Assembly (NCBI GenBank): GCA_903879705.1
Contig: CAIRMO010000047.1
Span: 1 to 40,565, forward strand
Direction of reading: 5' to 3'
Source of the DNA: an uncultured Candidatus Competibacteraceae bacterium
GTDB lineage: Bacteria > Pseudomonadota > Gammaproteobacteria > Competibacterales > Competibacteraceae
Length of the DNA: 40,565 bases
Shown here: positions 24,396-32,469 of the stretch, piece after piece
Position numbering within the stretch: position 1 is the stretch's first letter
Layout: the number at the start of each line of letters is the position of its first letter
The notes under the pieces: generated by a model
Databases searched by the model: none
Seen by the model: only the letters and a program-made list of their open reading frames with translations
Told to the model about the DNA's origin: nothing
Position numbers and translations under genes: made by a program

Positions 24396-26315
24396 TTGAT
24401 TTCCCTCTCACAGCTTTCTCTGCAACGCGGCGGCAAACCGCTGTTAGAAAACGTCGCCCTGACCGTGCAGCCGGGCTGGAAAGTCGGCTTGATCGGGGCC
24501 AATGGCTGCGGCAAGTCCAGCCTGTTCGCCCTGCTGCTGGCTGAATTGCACCCGGACGCGGGCGATCTGGATCTGCCGCCGCGCTGGGTCATCGCCCATG
24601 TCGCTCAGGAAACCCCGGCCTTGCTGACCCCCGCGCTGGACTTCGTGTTGGATGGCGATGCCGAACTGCGCCAAATTGAGCGAGAGTTGCAAGCCGCCGA
24701 AGCCGCCCATGATGGAACCCGTCAGGCCGAACTTCATGCCCGGTTTGACGCGATTGGCGGTTACAGCGCCCCGGCCCGCGCCGGTAAGCTGATGGCCGGA
24801 CTGGGGTTTACTGCGGAACAACGGGCATCGCCGGTGGCGGAATTTTCGGGTGGCTGGCGGGTGCGGCTGAATCTGGCGAGGGCGCTGATGTGCCGCTCCG
24901 ACCTGCTGCTGCTGGACGAACCGACCAACCATCTTGATCTCGACGCGGTGCTGTGGCTGGAGCAATGGCTGCGGACTTATCCGGGGACTTTGTTGCTGAT
25001 TTCCCACGACCGCGATGTGCTGGACAACGTCGCCGACCACATCGCCCACATCGACCAGCGCGGCATTACCCTTTACCCCGGCAATTACAGCGCGTTTGAA
25101 GATCAACGCGCCGCCCGGCTGGCGCTGCATCAAGCGGCTTTTGCCAAGCAGCAGCGCGAAATCGCCCATCTGGAGAGTTTTATTACCCGCTTTCGCGCCA
25201 AAGCCACCAAGGCACGCCAGGCGCAAAGCCGAATCAAGGCGCTGGAGCGGATGGAGCGGATCGCCGCCGCCCATGTCGATTCCCCGTTTACGTTCAGTTT
25301 TGCCGAACCGGATCGGCTGCCCAATCCGTTGTTGGCGGTCGAAAAAGTGGCAGCGGGTTATGGCGAACGGCGGGTGCTGGACCACGTCAATCTGGTGATC
25401 GGTTCTGGCGCCCGGCTGGGGCTGCTCGGTCCGAACGGCGCGGGTAAATCAACCCTGATCAAGCTGCTGGCTGGGGTATTGCCCCCGCTGGCCGGGCAGA
25501 TCGAAGCCGGCCAAGGCTTGAGCATCGGCTATTTCGCCCAGCACCAACTCGAGCAGTTGCGGCCCGACTGGAGTCCGCTGCGCCATTTACAGCAACCGAA
25601 CGAACGGGCCACTGATCAGCAATTGCGCGATTTTCTCGGCGGGTTCGGCTTTGCTGGCGAACAGGCGCTAGCCCCGGTCGCACCGTTTTCCGGCGGTGAA
25701 AAAGCCCGGCTGGCCTTGGCGCTGCTGATTTGGCAACGACCTAACTTGCTGCTGTTGGACGAACCGACCAACCATCTTGACCTCGACATGCGTCACGCCC
25801 TGACCCTGGCTTTGCAGGATTATTCCGGGGCGTTGATCGTGGTTTCCCATGACCGGCATTTGCTCCGCACCGTTACCGACGAGTTGTTGCTGGTAGCTGA
25901 AGGTCAGGCGCAACCGTTTGATGGCGATCTGGACGACTACCGCGACTGGTTGAATGCCCGGCAACGTGCTGCCGATCCGCGTAATACCGGCAACGGCAAC
26001 AACGCGGTTGACCGCCGCGATCAGAAACGTCAGGACGCCGAGCGCCGCCAGCAATTGGCGCTCCAGCGCAAACCGCTGGAGCAACAGATTCGGAAAATCG
26101 AGCAGTGCATGGAGCAACTGCATGGTGAACAGCGAACCTTAAATGTCGCTCTCGCTGATCCGGCCAGTTACGACGACGCCAATAAAGCCCGGCTCAAGGA
26201 ATGGCTATTGCAAAAAGGCGAAACCGATCGGCAACTGACCGAACGGGAAGAGGAATGGCTGGCCTTGCACGAGGCATGGGAAGCGGTCGCTCCGGTGGCA
26301 ACCCGGCCTGCTTAA
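24396..26315 (+). CDS. ABC-F family ATPase (YheS-like)
   Basis: A 639-residue protein with two ABC domains and no membrane segments. Domain 1 has GANGCGKSS, FSGGWRVRLNLARAL and LLLLDEPTNHLDLDA; domain 2 has GPNGAGKST, FSGGEKARLALALL and LLLLDEPTNHLDLDM. Between them is the ABC-F linker with its basic, helical RFRAKATKARQAQSRIKALE. The C-terminus (about 540-639) is a charged coiled coil. ABC-F proteins act on ribosomes to resolve stalled states or to regulate translation. The start is a TTG (MISLSQLSLQRGGK), which aligns with the family N-terminus; no ATG fits. It is divergent from pheT across a 131-base gap. Confidence 0.93.
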   Translation: MISLSQLSLQRGGKPLLENVALTVQPGWKVGLIGANGCGKSSLFALLLAELHPDAGDLDLPPRWVIAHVAQETPALLTPALDFVLDGDAELRQIERELQAAEAAHDGTRQAELHARFDAIGGYSAPARAGKLMAGLGFTAEQRASPVAEFSGGWRVRLNLARALMCRSDLLLLDEPTNHLDLDAVLWLEQWLRTYPGTLLLISHDRDVLDNVADHIAHIDQRGITLYPGNYSAFEDQRAARLALHQAAFAKQQREIAHLESFITRFRAKATKARQAQSRIKALERMERIAAAHVDSPFTFSFAEPDRLPNPLLAVEKVAAGYGERRVLDHVNLVIGSGARLGLLGPNGAGKSTLIKLLAGVLPPLAGQIEAGQGLSIGYFAQHQLEQLRPDWSPLRHLQQPNERATDQQLRDFLGGFGFAGEQALAPVAPFSGGEKARLALALLIWQRPNLLLLDEPTNHLDLDMRHALTLALQDYSGALIVVSHDRHLLRTVTDELLLVAEGQAQPFDGDLDDYRDWLNARQRAADPRNTGNGNNAVDRRDQKRQDAERRQQLALQRKPLEQQIRKIEQCMEQLHGEQRTLNVALADPASYDDANKARLKEWLLQKGETDRQLTEREEEWLALHEAWEAVAPVATRPA

Positions 26316-26479
26316 TGATAACCTTAGCTCCCGTGATGAAACCGGCTTCGCAATGGCTAATCCAATACAACAAGGATTGAAACCCGCATCAAGTTAACCT
26401 CGGCGCGGACCTCGCTCCCCCACTCCGTTTAACCCGTCTTAACCCACGATCACAGTCAATCACAGAGGAGAGTCCATCG

Positions 26480-28333
26480 ATGGCAATTACTCACGACGGC
26501 GCAACCCGGACCAGCAACGCCAAATTGCTGAGTTGGGTCGATGAAATTGCGGCCCTGACCCAGCCGGATCATGTGGTCTGGTGCGACGGTTCGGAAGAAG
26601 AATATCAACGTTTGTGCGCCGAAATGGTCGCCGCCGGCACCTTCGTCAAGCTGAACCCGGAAAAGCGGCCCAATTCCTATCTGGCCTGCTCGCACCCGTC
26701 CGATGTGGCGCGGGTTGAAGACCGCACCTTCATTTGCAGCCTAAACAAAGAGGATGCCGGCCCGACCAACAACTGGGCACCGCCGGAGGAAATGCGGGCA
26801 CAGTTGAAAGAACTGATGAGCGGCTGCATGAAGGGCCGCACGATGTACGTCATTCCCTTCAGCATGGGGCCGATTGGCAGTCCGATTGCCCAGATCGGGA
26901 TCGAGATCACCGATTCGGCTTATGTCGTGGTCAACATGAAGATCATGACCCGCATGGGCAGCAAAGTGCTGGAGGCGCTGGGCAGTGACGGGTTCTTTGT
27001 GCCGTGCGTCCACTCGGTCGGCGCGCCGCTGGCCCCCGGTCAGAAAGACGTGCCGTGGCCGTGCGAACCGGTCATCGCCCGCAAAGCCATTGTTCATTTC
27101 CCGGAAACCCGCGAAATCTGGTCCTATGGTTCCGGTTACGGCGGCAACGCCTTGCTCGGCAAGAAGTGTCTGGCGCTACGCATCGCTTCGTCAATGGCCC
27201 GCGATGAAGGCTGGCTGGCCGAACACATGCTGATTCTGGGTCTGGAAGATCCCAAGGGCGAAAAGACCTACGTCGCGGCGGCATTCCCCAGTGCTTGCGG
27301 CAAGACCAACCTGGCCATGATCGTGCCACCCAAGGGCTTCGGCAACTGGAAAGCGCTGACGGTCGGTGATGACATTGCCTGGATCAAGCCAGCGGCTGAC
27401 GGCACCCTGCGAGCGATCAATCCCGAAGCCGGTTTCTTTGGCGTCGCCCCCGGCACCTCCTATGATTCCAACCCGATGGCGATGGAATCCTGCAAAAAGA
27501 ACTCCATCTTCACCAATGTCGTGCTGACCGACGATGGCGATGTGTGGTGGGAAGGGATGGGCGTAGAGCCGCCGGCGCATGGTATCGATTGGCAGGGCAA
27601 CGACTGGACCCCGAATTGCGGGCGAGTCGGCGCACACGCCAACTCCCGCTTTACCGCTCCTGCCGGGCAATGTCCGACCATTGATCCGGCTTGGGAAGAC
27701 CCGGCTGGCGTACCGATTTCCGCCTTCATCTTCGGCGGTCGCCTGTCCAAGACCTTCCCGCTGGTCTATCAGGCGTTCGACTGGAACCACGGCGTTTTTA
27801 TGGCGGCCACGATGGGTTCGGAAGCCACCGCAGCAGCGATTGGCGTTACCGGCATCCGCCGCGATCCATTCGCCATGCTGCCGTTCTGCGGCTACAACAT
27901 GGCGGCCTACTGGGGTCACTGGGTCAAGATGGGGCAGAAGTCCGGGCTAAAACTGCCCATGATTTTCCGCACCAACTGGTTCCGCAAAGGCCCGGATGGC
28001 AAGTTCGTCTGGCCGGGTTACGGGCAGAATATGCGGGTGCTGAAATGGATCGTGGAGCGCGTTAATAGTCAGGTCGGCGCGGTGGAAAGCCCGTTCGGCC
28101 TAATGCCGCGTTATGAAGATCTGGACTTGGCCGGTCTGGATTTCTCCAAGGCCCAGTTCGAGACCATCACCAATATCAGTCGCGCCGAAGCGCTCAGCGA
28201 AATCGAGGAGATCAAGACCTTCTTCGAGAAGTTCGGTGCCCAATTGCCGCCAGAACTTGAAATCCAGCGCCAAGAGTTTGGTCAACGGGCTGAGAAAGCG
28301 CCAGAAGTCTGGAGCGTTGCTACAGCAGCTTAA
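26480..28333 (+). CDS. pckG: Phosphoenolpyruvate carboxykinase (GTP)
   Basis: A 617-residue protein of the GTP-dependent class. It converts oxaloacetate and GTP to PEP, CO2 and GDP, opening gluconeogenesis and controlling the anaplerotic node. Seen motifs: [20 protein letters not shown] near the N-terminus, [15 protein letters not shown], the kinase-type P-loop [12 protein letters not shown], the metal site [19 protein letters not shown] and [26 protein letters not shown] stands eleven bases upstream of the ATG. It is read alone and ends in tandem hairpins. Storage-polymer bacteria depend on this node, which suits the phasin nearby. Confidence 0.97.
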   Translation: MAITHDGATRTSNAKLLSWVDEIAALTQPDHVVWCDGSEEEYQRLCAEMVAAGTFVKLNPEKRPNSYLACSHPSDVARVEDRTFICSLNKEDAGPTNNWAPPEEMRAQLKELMSGCMKGRTMYVIPFSMGPIGSPIAQIGIEITDSAYVVVNMKIMTRMGSKVLEALGSDGFFVPCVHSVGAPLAPGQKDVPWPCEPVIARKAIVHFPETREIWSYGSGYGGNALLGKKCLALRIASSMARDEGWLAEHMLILGLEDPKGEKTYVAAAFPSACGKTNLAMIVPPKGFGNWKALTVGDDIAWIKPAADGTLRAINPEAGFFGVAPGTSYDSNPMAMESCKKNSIFTNVVLTDDGDVWWEGMGVEPPAHGIDWQGNDWTPNCGRVGAHANSRFTAPAGQCPTIDPAWEDPAGVPISAFIFGGRLSKTFPLVYQAFDWNHGVFMAATMGSEATAAAIGVTGIRRDPFAMLPFCGYNMAAYWGHWVKMGQKSGLKLPMIFRTNWFRKGPDGKFVWPGYGQNMRVLKWIVERVNSQVGAVESPFGLMPRYEDLDLAGLDFSKAQFETITNISRAEALSEIEEIKTFFEKFGAQLPPELEIQRQEFGQRAEKAPEVWSVATAA

Positions 28334-28340
28334 AGTCCAA

Positions 28341-28410
28341 GGGCGCGGCACTGATTAACACCGCGCCCAGTGACTTGCTTTATGGAAAGGCCGGCGCAAG
28401 CCGGCTTTTT
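28341..28410 (+). terminator. Tandem hairpins ending in a T-run after pckG
   Basis: The first stem is GGGCGCGG (28341-28348) with CCGCGCCC (28361-28368). The second is GCCGGC (28390-28395), loop GCAA, GCCGGC (28400-28405), followed directly by TTTTT and CTTT. The second is a standard rho-independent terminator. Confidence 0.85.
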
Positions 28411-28587
28411 CTTTGTGTAGCGCATCACCGGGAAATGGACAGGAGATTCCTTGTTTACAGGAGTGATTTTTTCTCGTCTTTTTCATCGCTAGTTCTTCCA
28501 TGTTGACTCTGCCAAAGGCCGGTGATTAGAACAGAAACCTCACTTGAGGCGATGTCCAGTTTTCCGGGGCCAGATTCTGTCTCTTGG

Positions 28588-30117
28588 TCAACTTTGGAGG
28601 TTATCCCAAAGCGATTGTTGAGAATCTGGTTTTTTGGTGGTTTCGAGCCGCAGTACGGCTTCCGATTTTCCCTCTTTTCCCTCTTTTTCGTCTTGTCCGG
28701 GCCTTCCATGCCCAACATTCCGCCGCCGTTCCGCGACCTGTTCCTCGCGGGTTTCGCGGGCGATGATTTCGTACAGCACTGCCTTTTTACCCTCGCCGCG
28801 CCGCAGAATCCGTCCCAACCGCTGTACAAACTCGCGCACGGAGGCGCTACCCGACAAGATAACGCCAATCGAAGCATCCGGCACGTCCACACCCTCATTC
28901 AGCACATTGCTGGCGACAATAGCCGTATACCCGCTGGACTTGAACAGATCGAGAATCGTCTGCCGTTCCTTGACGGCGGTTTGATAGGTCAGGCAGGGAA
29001 TCAGAAACCGCTGCGAGACTTCATAGGCGGTGGCGTTGTCTTCAGTGAAAATCACCGTTTTCGCCCCCGGATGGTTGGCCAGAATCATCCCCAGCGTCCG
29101 CAGTTTGGCCGGGGTGGCGTGAGCGATCCGCCGGGCCGCACGGTGGGCCAGCATCGCACGCCGACCTTCGCTGCTACGCGCCGAGCGCATGACAAACCGG
29201 TTCCAGCCATCTAGCGTACTTAGCGAAATCTGCTGCGCCTGCAAAAAGGCGTTGCGTTCATCCAGCGCCTGTTGATAGGCGGTACGTTCAGCGGGCGACA
29301 GATCGACGTGAATCGTCCGTATCTGAAACTCGGCCAGTACATCGCCGGCCAGTTGTTCCGGGCGTTTGCGATAAACAATCGGGCCGATCAACTCCGGCAA
29401 GTCAGCATCACGACCGTCGCTGCGTTCCGGTGTGGCGGTCAAGCCCAGCCGGTAGGGCGCGAGCGAAAATTCGGCAATAACCCGGTAGAACTCGGAAGGC
29501 AGGTGATGGGCTTCATCGAAAATCAGCAGGCCAAACCGGTCGCCGAGCCGTTCGATATGACGGGCAGCCGAATCGTAAGTGGCAATGGTCAGCGGTTGGG
29601 GTTCGTGATAGCCGCCGCCGATCAGGCCAATCTCCTGATCCGGGAATGCCGCCCGCAATAGCGCGTACCACTGGTGCATCAAATCCAGAGTCGGGACCAG
29701 CACCAGCCCGTCCCGTCGTGCCCACGCCAAGGCCAGCAACCCGACCAGGGTTTTGCCGGCCCCGGTCGGCAACGCCACCACTCCCCGCCCGTGCGCCGCC
29801 TGCCAGGCCGCCAGCGCCTCAATCTGGTGCGGATAAGGTGTCATCTCCAGCGCGCAGACCAGTTCCCGGCGCTGATAGCGCGGGGCGCGATTACCCGCCA
29901 GTCGCCCCTTGAGCGGGCCGATGATCGCGCTGTAGCAATGCGCCGGAGCGCGATAGGCGTCTACCCGTGGGTCATACTGAAACCAGGCGTCCAGCCCGGC
30001 GGGCAGTTCGGCTACGCCCTCCAGCAGCAAGGTGCCCCGGTCAAAGCGCAGCCGGCGCTCCGCGTCATCGTGGCCGGTGTGATAAACGCCCGGCGTGTCT
30101 TGAGTGCGGTGGTTCAT
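28588..30117 (-). CDS. XPB/UvsW-like superfamily 2 DNA helicase
   Basis: A 509-residue protein. An N-terminal XPB-type damage-recognition-like part (about 1-90) precedes the helicase core: LPTGAGKTLVG (motif I), IFDEAHH (II), GLTATPER (III), then VIFTEDN (IV), ASNVLNEGVDVPDASIGV (V) and FVQRLGRILRRG (VI). It should translocate on double-stranded DNA using ATP, probably for repair or recombination. The C-terminal 50 residues are charged and low-complexity. I chose the ATG at 30117, which has GGAGGTG six bases upstream; an ATG at 30135 overlaps the acetyltransferase stop as ATGA and is a rival. The Bax1 nuclease that accompanies archaeal XPB is absent. Confidence 0.85.
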   Translation of the reverse strand: MNHRTQDTPGVYHTGHDDAERRLRFDRGTLLLEGVAELPAGLDAWFQYDPRVDAYRAPAHCYSAIIGPLKGRLAGNRAPRYQRRELVCALEMTPYPHQIEALAAWQAAHGRGVVALPTGAGKTLVGLLALAWARRDGLVLVPTLDLMHQWYALLRAAFPDQEIGLIGGGYHEPQPLTIATYDSAARHIERLGDRFGLLIFDEAHHLPSEFYRVIAEFSLAPYRLGLTATPERSDGRDADLPELIGPIVYRKRPEQLAGDVLAEFQIRTIHVDLSPAERTAYQQALDERNAFLQAQQISLSTLDGWNRFVMRSARSSEGRRAMLAHRAARRIAHATPAKLRTLGMILANHPGAKTVIFTEDNATAYEVSQRFLIPCLTYQTAVKERQTILDLFKSSGYTAIVASNVLNEGVDVPDASIGVILSGSASVREFVQRLGRILRRGEGKKAVLYEIIARETREEQVAERRRNVGHGRPGQDEKEGKEGKSEAVLRLETTKKPDSQQSLWDNLQS

Positions 30118-30131
30118 CGCGCCACCTCCGG

Positions 30132-30983
30132 TCATCCCAGTTCAAAACTGGTCACGCCAAACAGCCGGCTGATCGGCAATTCCGGGACTTGCCCTCGATA
30201 CATGCGGGCGGTTTCAAACACGACGGTCATGCCATGCCGTTCAGCCAGCGCGACCGCCGCGGGATTCACTTCGGGTATATCCAGATACAGCGGAGCGCCG
30301 GCGGGAGCCTGAGCTTTCAGCGCCAGAAACAGGGTTTCCGCCCATTCAGCACGATCCGCGAACAAGGGGCCAATCTTGAATCCCGAACGGCAAGCGCGCA
30401 GCACCCCATACCCGACGAATTGACCTTGGTGCTGAATGCCCAGGGCTATGCGGTGCGGCGGCGCAACCCAGCATTGGAGAAATTGCCGCCGGTCACCGGG
30501 AAAAAACGGTTGGTCGTAGGCGCAAAGGACATCGAATCCAAGCGCCGACAACGGAATAATTTCCGCACCGCCCGGAACTGGCCCGCCGCCGCTGCCCTGA
30601 TAGCGGATGTTGCGATAAGCCAATTGGAAGCCGGATTTTTGGTAGTTGCTCTGTTGCGCCAGTACCCCGTCCAGGCCAATCGTGCGGCTTTCAAGACGTG
30701 CCAGGCCGGCGTCCCAAAGTTGAAGGCCATAGCCTTGACCGCGATACTCAGGCCGGACCAGATAAAAACCGAGGAAGCCGAAGCGGTCGCCATAGCGCAC
30801 GGCGGACAGCGCCGCAATCGGCTCCTCGTCCAGTACCCCGATCAGAAATCCATCAGGATCGGCGACATGAAAACAATCCGCATCGGTTAAACCCGGATTC
30901 CAGCCTTCTGCCGCCGCCCAGTCGATGGCGAAATCGACGTGCTGCCGGGTCATGGCTCTGATGATAAAGCGATGGTTTGGCAT
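30132..30983 (-). CDS. GNAT-family N-acetyltransferase, two-domain (YitH-type C-terminus)
   Basis: A 283-residue protein with AGGGGGAATA before its ATG. The N-terminal GNAT domain has FLGFYLVRPEYRGQGYGLQL, the acetyl-CoA-binding motif A with R-x-x-G-x-G. The C-terminal half (about 150-283) is a second GNAT-like fold (QGQFVGYGVLRACRSGFKIG, PLYLDIPEVNPAAVALAERH), as in the Acetyltransf_18/YitH group. The acceptor is unknown. The helicase gene begins at or right after its stop, so both are translated from the same mRNA; any functional link is inference. Confidence 0.85.
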   Translation of the reverse strand: MPNHRFIIRAMTRQHVDFAIDWAAAEGWNPGLTDADCFHVADPDGFLIGVLDEEPIAALSAVRYGDRFGFLGFYLVRPEYRGQGYGLQLWDAGLARLESRTIGLDGVLAQQSNYQKSGFQLAYRNIRYQGSGGGPVPGGAEIIPLSALGFDVLCAYDQPFFPGDRRQFLQCWVAPPHRIALGIQHQGQFVGYGVLRACRSGFKIGPLFADRAEWAETLFLALKAQAPAGAPLYLDIPEVNPAAVALAERHGMTVVFETARMYRGQVPELPISRLFGVTSFELG

Positions 30984-31139
30984 TATTCCCCCTGCTGATC
31001 TCTATATGCGGTTAGCAATCCTTGGGTTAAAGCACCAACGAGCCGCTGTTCAAGGCGAACGATTATAGAGATGGGTTTGGACAGCCTCTCAGCCTTGCTG
31101 GCGATGAGGTCAACGGTTAGGGTTGTTGGAGACCGAGAC

Positions 31140-31320
31140 GCTCAAGCGCAACGCGACAGTTTGCAGTCCACGATAGCACAGGGCGCAGATCGGTCGTCAG
31201 TCGGTAGCCCTTCGTCGACAAAGCGTTGGCGAATACGAAGCATACTTACAATGCCGAGGTGGAGGATCACAGCGATCTCCGTGTCGGCAGCCCCTCATCC
31301 GGTCAGCAAGCGCTCTTGTC
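31140..31320 (-). pseudogene. IS630-like transposase remnant
   Basis: On the minus strand I read ERLLTG, an in-frame TGA, then GAADTEIAVILHLGIVSMLR and IRQRFVDEGLP before another stop. The D-x-E-I-A-x-x-L ... V-R-Q-R-F-V-x-E-G-L pattern is that of the helix-turn-helix near the N-terminus of IS630-family transposases. Both flanks have lost any recognisable sequence. The rest of the 404-base gap between the acetyltransferase (30983) and the next gene (31406) holds nothing else I can identify. Confidence 0.5.
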
Positions 31321-31405
31321 ATGTTGAACGTGAAAGGAGACACTGCGAAAAACAGCAATGAAACTTTGTGAGATCATTTTTTAATTTTTGGCGGAGGGTA
31401 GCAAG

Positions 31406-32290
31406 GTGAAGCAGTGGATCAATGAAGGCATCTTTAAAACCTGGACCGACGCCCAGAAACGCTTATGGGAAAGCCTGTGTGCGGCAGTGCCGTTCCAGCC
31501 ACCCGCCGGTATTGAAACCTGGCGCGAGACCTACCTCAAGAATCTGAGAACCTGGGAGACTACGGTCAAAAAAACCCTGCTTCAGGAAGAGGACTGGGTG
31601 AAGCAATGGGTCCATCAAATCGCCCAGGAAAAGGGCACACCGGAAATGATGAACGCCTGGGTGCTACAAATGGAGGATGTGCTGCAACGCTGGATTCAGA
31701 CGCAGAACCAGTGGTGGGATGACTACTTCACCATCTTGCGCCAAGGCGAATTGGTCGCCGCTCCTGAAGCAGCCCGCATCAACCCCGCTTCGGTCATTCC
31801 AAAACCGACCGTTGTAGCGGAACCCGTCGCTGAGCCGGACCCCATCGTGACTGCAGAACCGGCTGCGGTCGCCGTGCCTGAACCTGTGGTCATCGTGGAA
31901 CCGGAACCGGCTGCGGTCGCCGTGCCTGAACCTGTGGTCATCGTGGAACCGGAACCGGCTGCGGTCGCCGTGCCTGAACCTGTGGTCATCGTGGAACCGG
32001 AACCGGCTGCGGTCGCCGTGCCGGTTGTTGTAGCTGAACCCGTGATTAAGGTTGCTGCACCGACTCCGTTTCAGCCCGACGATCTGAAACTCATTTCCGG
32101 GATCGGCCAGACGTTGGAAAAGAAACTGCGTAAACAGGGCATCTCCAGTTACCGGCAGTTGGGTACCCTGAATGATGCGGACATTGCCCGGCTCGAAGCC
32201 GCGATGAAGTCGGTCGGTCGGATTCGCCGCGAAAACTGGGTCGGTCAGGCTAAGACCTTGCATTTCCACAAATATCAGGAATCGCTCTAA
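31406..32290 (+). CDS. Trp-rich helical / EP-repeat / helix-hairpin-helix protein
   Basis: A 294-residue protein starting at a GTG with GGAGG eight bases upstream. Residues 1-115 are helical with many regularly spaced tryptophans ([35 protein letters not shown]), rather like phasin/PhaE-type granule proteins. Residues about 135-220 are a Glu/Pro/Val tether with a 16-residue unit ([16 protein letters not shown]) repeated three times. The last 65 residues are a double helix-hairpin-helix domain ([40 protein letters not shown]), like those appended to respiratory and ribosome-associated proteins. I cannot name a function. It is the first gene of the plus-strand run leading to the kinase cluster. 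Confidence 0.75.
   Translation: MKQWINEGIFKTWTDAQKRLWESLCAAVPFQPPAGIETWRETYLKNLRTWETTVKKTLLQEEDWVKQWVHQIAQEKGTPEMMNAWVLQMEDVLQRWIQTQNQWWDDYFTILRQGELVAAPEAARINPASVIPKPTVVAEPVAEPDPIVTAEPAAVAVPEPVVIVEPEPAAVAVPEPVVIVEPEPAAVAVPEPVVIVEPEPAAVAVPVVVAEPVIKVAAPTPFQPDDLKLISGIGQTLEKKLRKQGISSYRQLGTLNDADIARLEAAMKSVGRIRRENWVGQAKTLHFHKYQESL
31862..32022 (+). repeat. 48-base tandem repeat inside the EP-rich protein
   Basis: Three identical 48-base units (31862-31909, 31910-31957, 31958-32005) are followed by the first 17 bases of a fourth. Each encodes [16 protein letters not shown]. The lack of any base change between units argues for recent copying or gene conversion, so copy number is likely to vary between strains. 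Confidence 0.95.
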
Positions 32291-32313
32291 TCCTCTTGGG
32301 AGCTGACCCGGTC

Positions 32314-32469
32314 ATGGATGTTCCTTCCATCGCTGCCATTCTCAGCGGTCAGCTTCCGCTGGGCAGTCAACCCACGGCTCAGGGTTGGGTACACACCCGC
32401 CGCGATTCCAATGCTGGCTTGTCCTTCATCACGGTTCACGACGGATCGTGTTTCGAGCCGCCGCCATGA
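32314..32469 (+). pseudogene. asnS: N-terminal stub of asparaginyl-tRNA synthetase (asnS), 51 codons
   Basis: The reading [20 protein letters not shown] continues [20 protein letters not shown] and [11 protein letters not shown], then TGA. It matches the start of AsnS, in particular the OB-fold signature GWV-x-TRRDS-x-AG-(I/L)-SF and V-x-DGSCF-(D/E)-P, up to about residue 49. Everything after that is gone: the rest of the anticodon-binding domain and all class II catalytic motifs. GGGAG lies nine bases before the ATG, so the stub may still be translated. Its TGA overlaps the ATG of the kinase gene (ATGA at 32466-32469). Confidence 0.8.

Noticed and set aside
26372-26390. GGATTGAAAC, similar to the end of many CRISPR repeats
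   Set aside because: It occurs once here and once near 12113 with different flanks; there is no regular spacing, no second repeat unit and no cas gene.
27191-27919. Long minus-strand reading opposite pckG
   Set aside because: Shadow of a highly conserved enzyme in a GC-rich genome; no ribosome site and no domain pattern.
28421-28587. Search for a nuclease or other partner gene downstream of the XPB-like helicase
   Set aside because: The 167 bases between the pckG terminator and the helicase stop contain no open reading with a start signal on either strand.
31664-32269. Minus-strand reading with His/Arg/Phe-rich repeats opposite the EP-repeat gene
   Set aside because: The repeats are the complement of the 48-base tandem repeat; the plus strand has the ribosome site, GTG start and helix-hairpin-helix domain.
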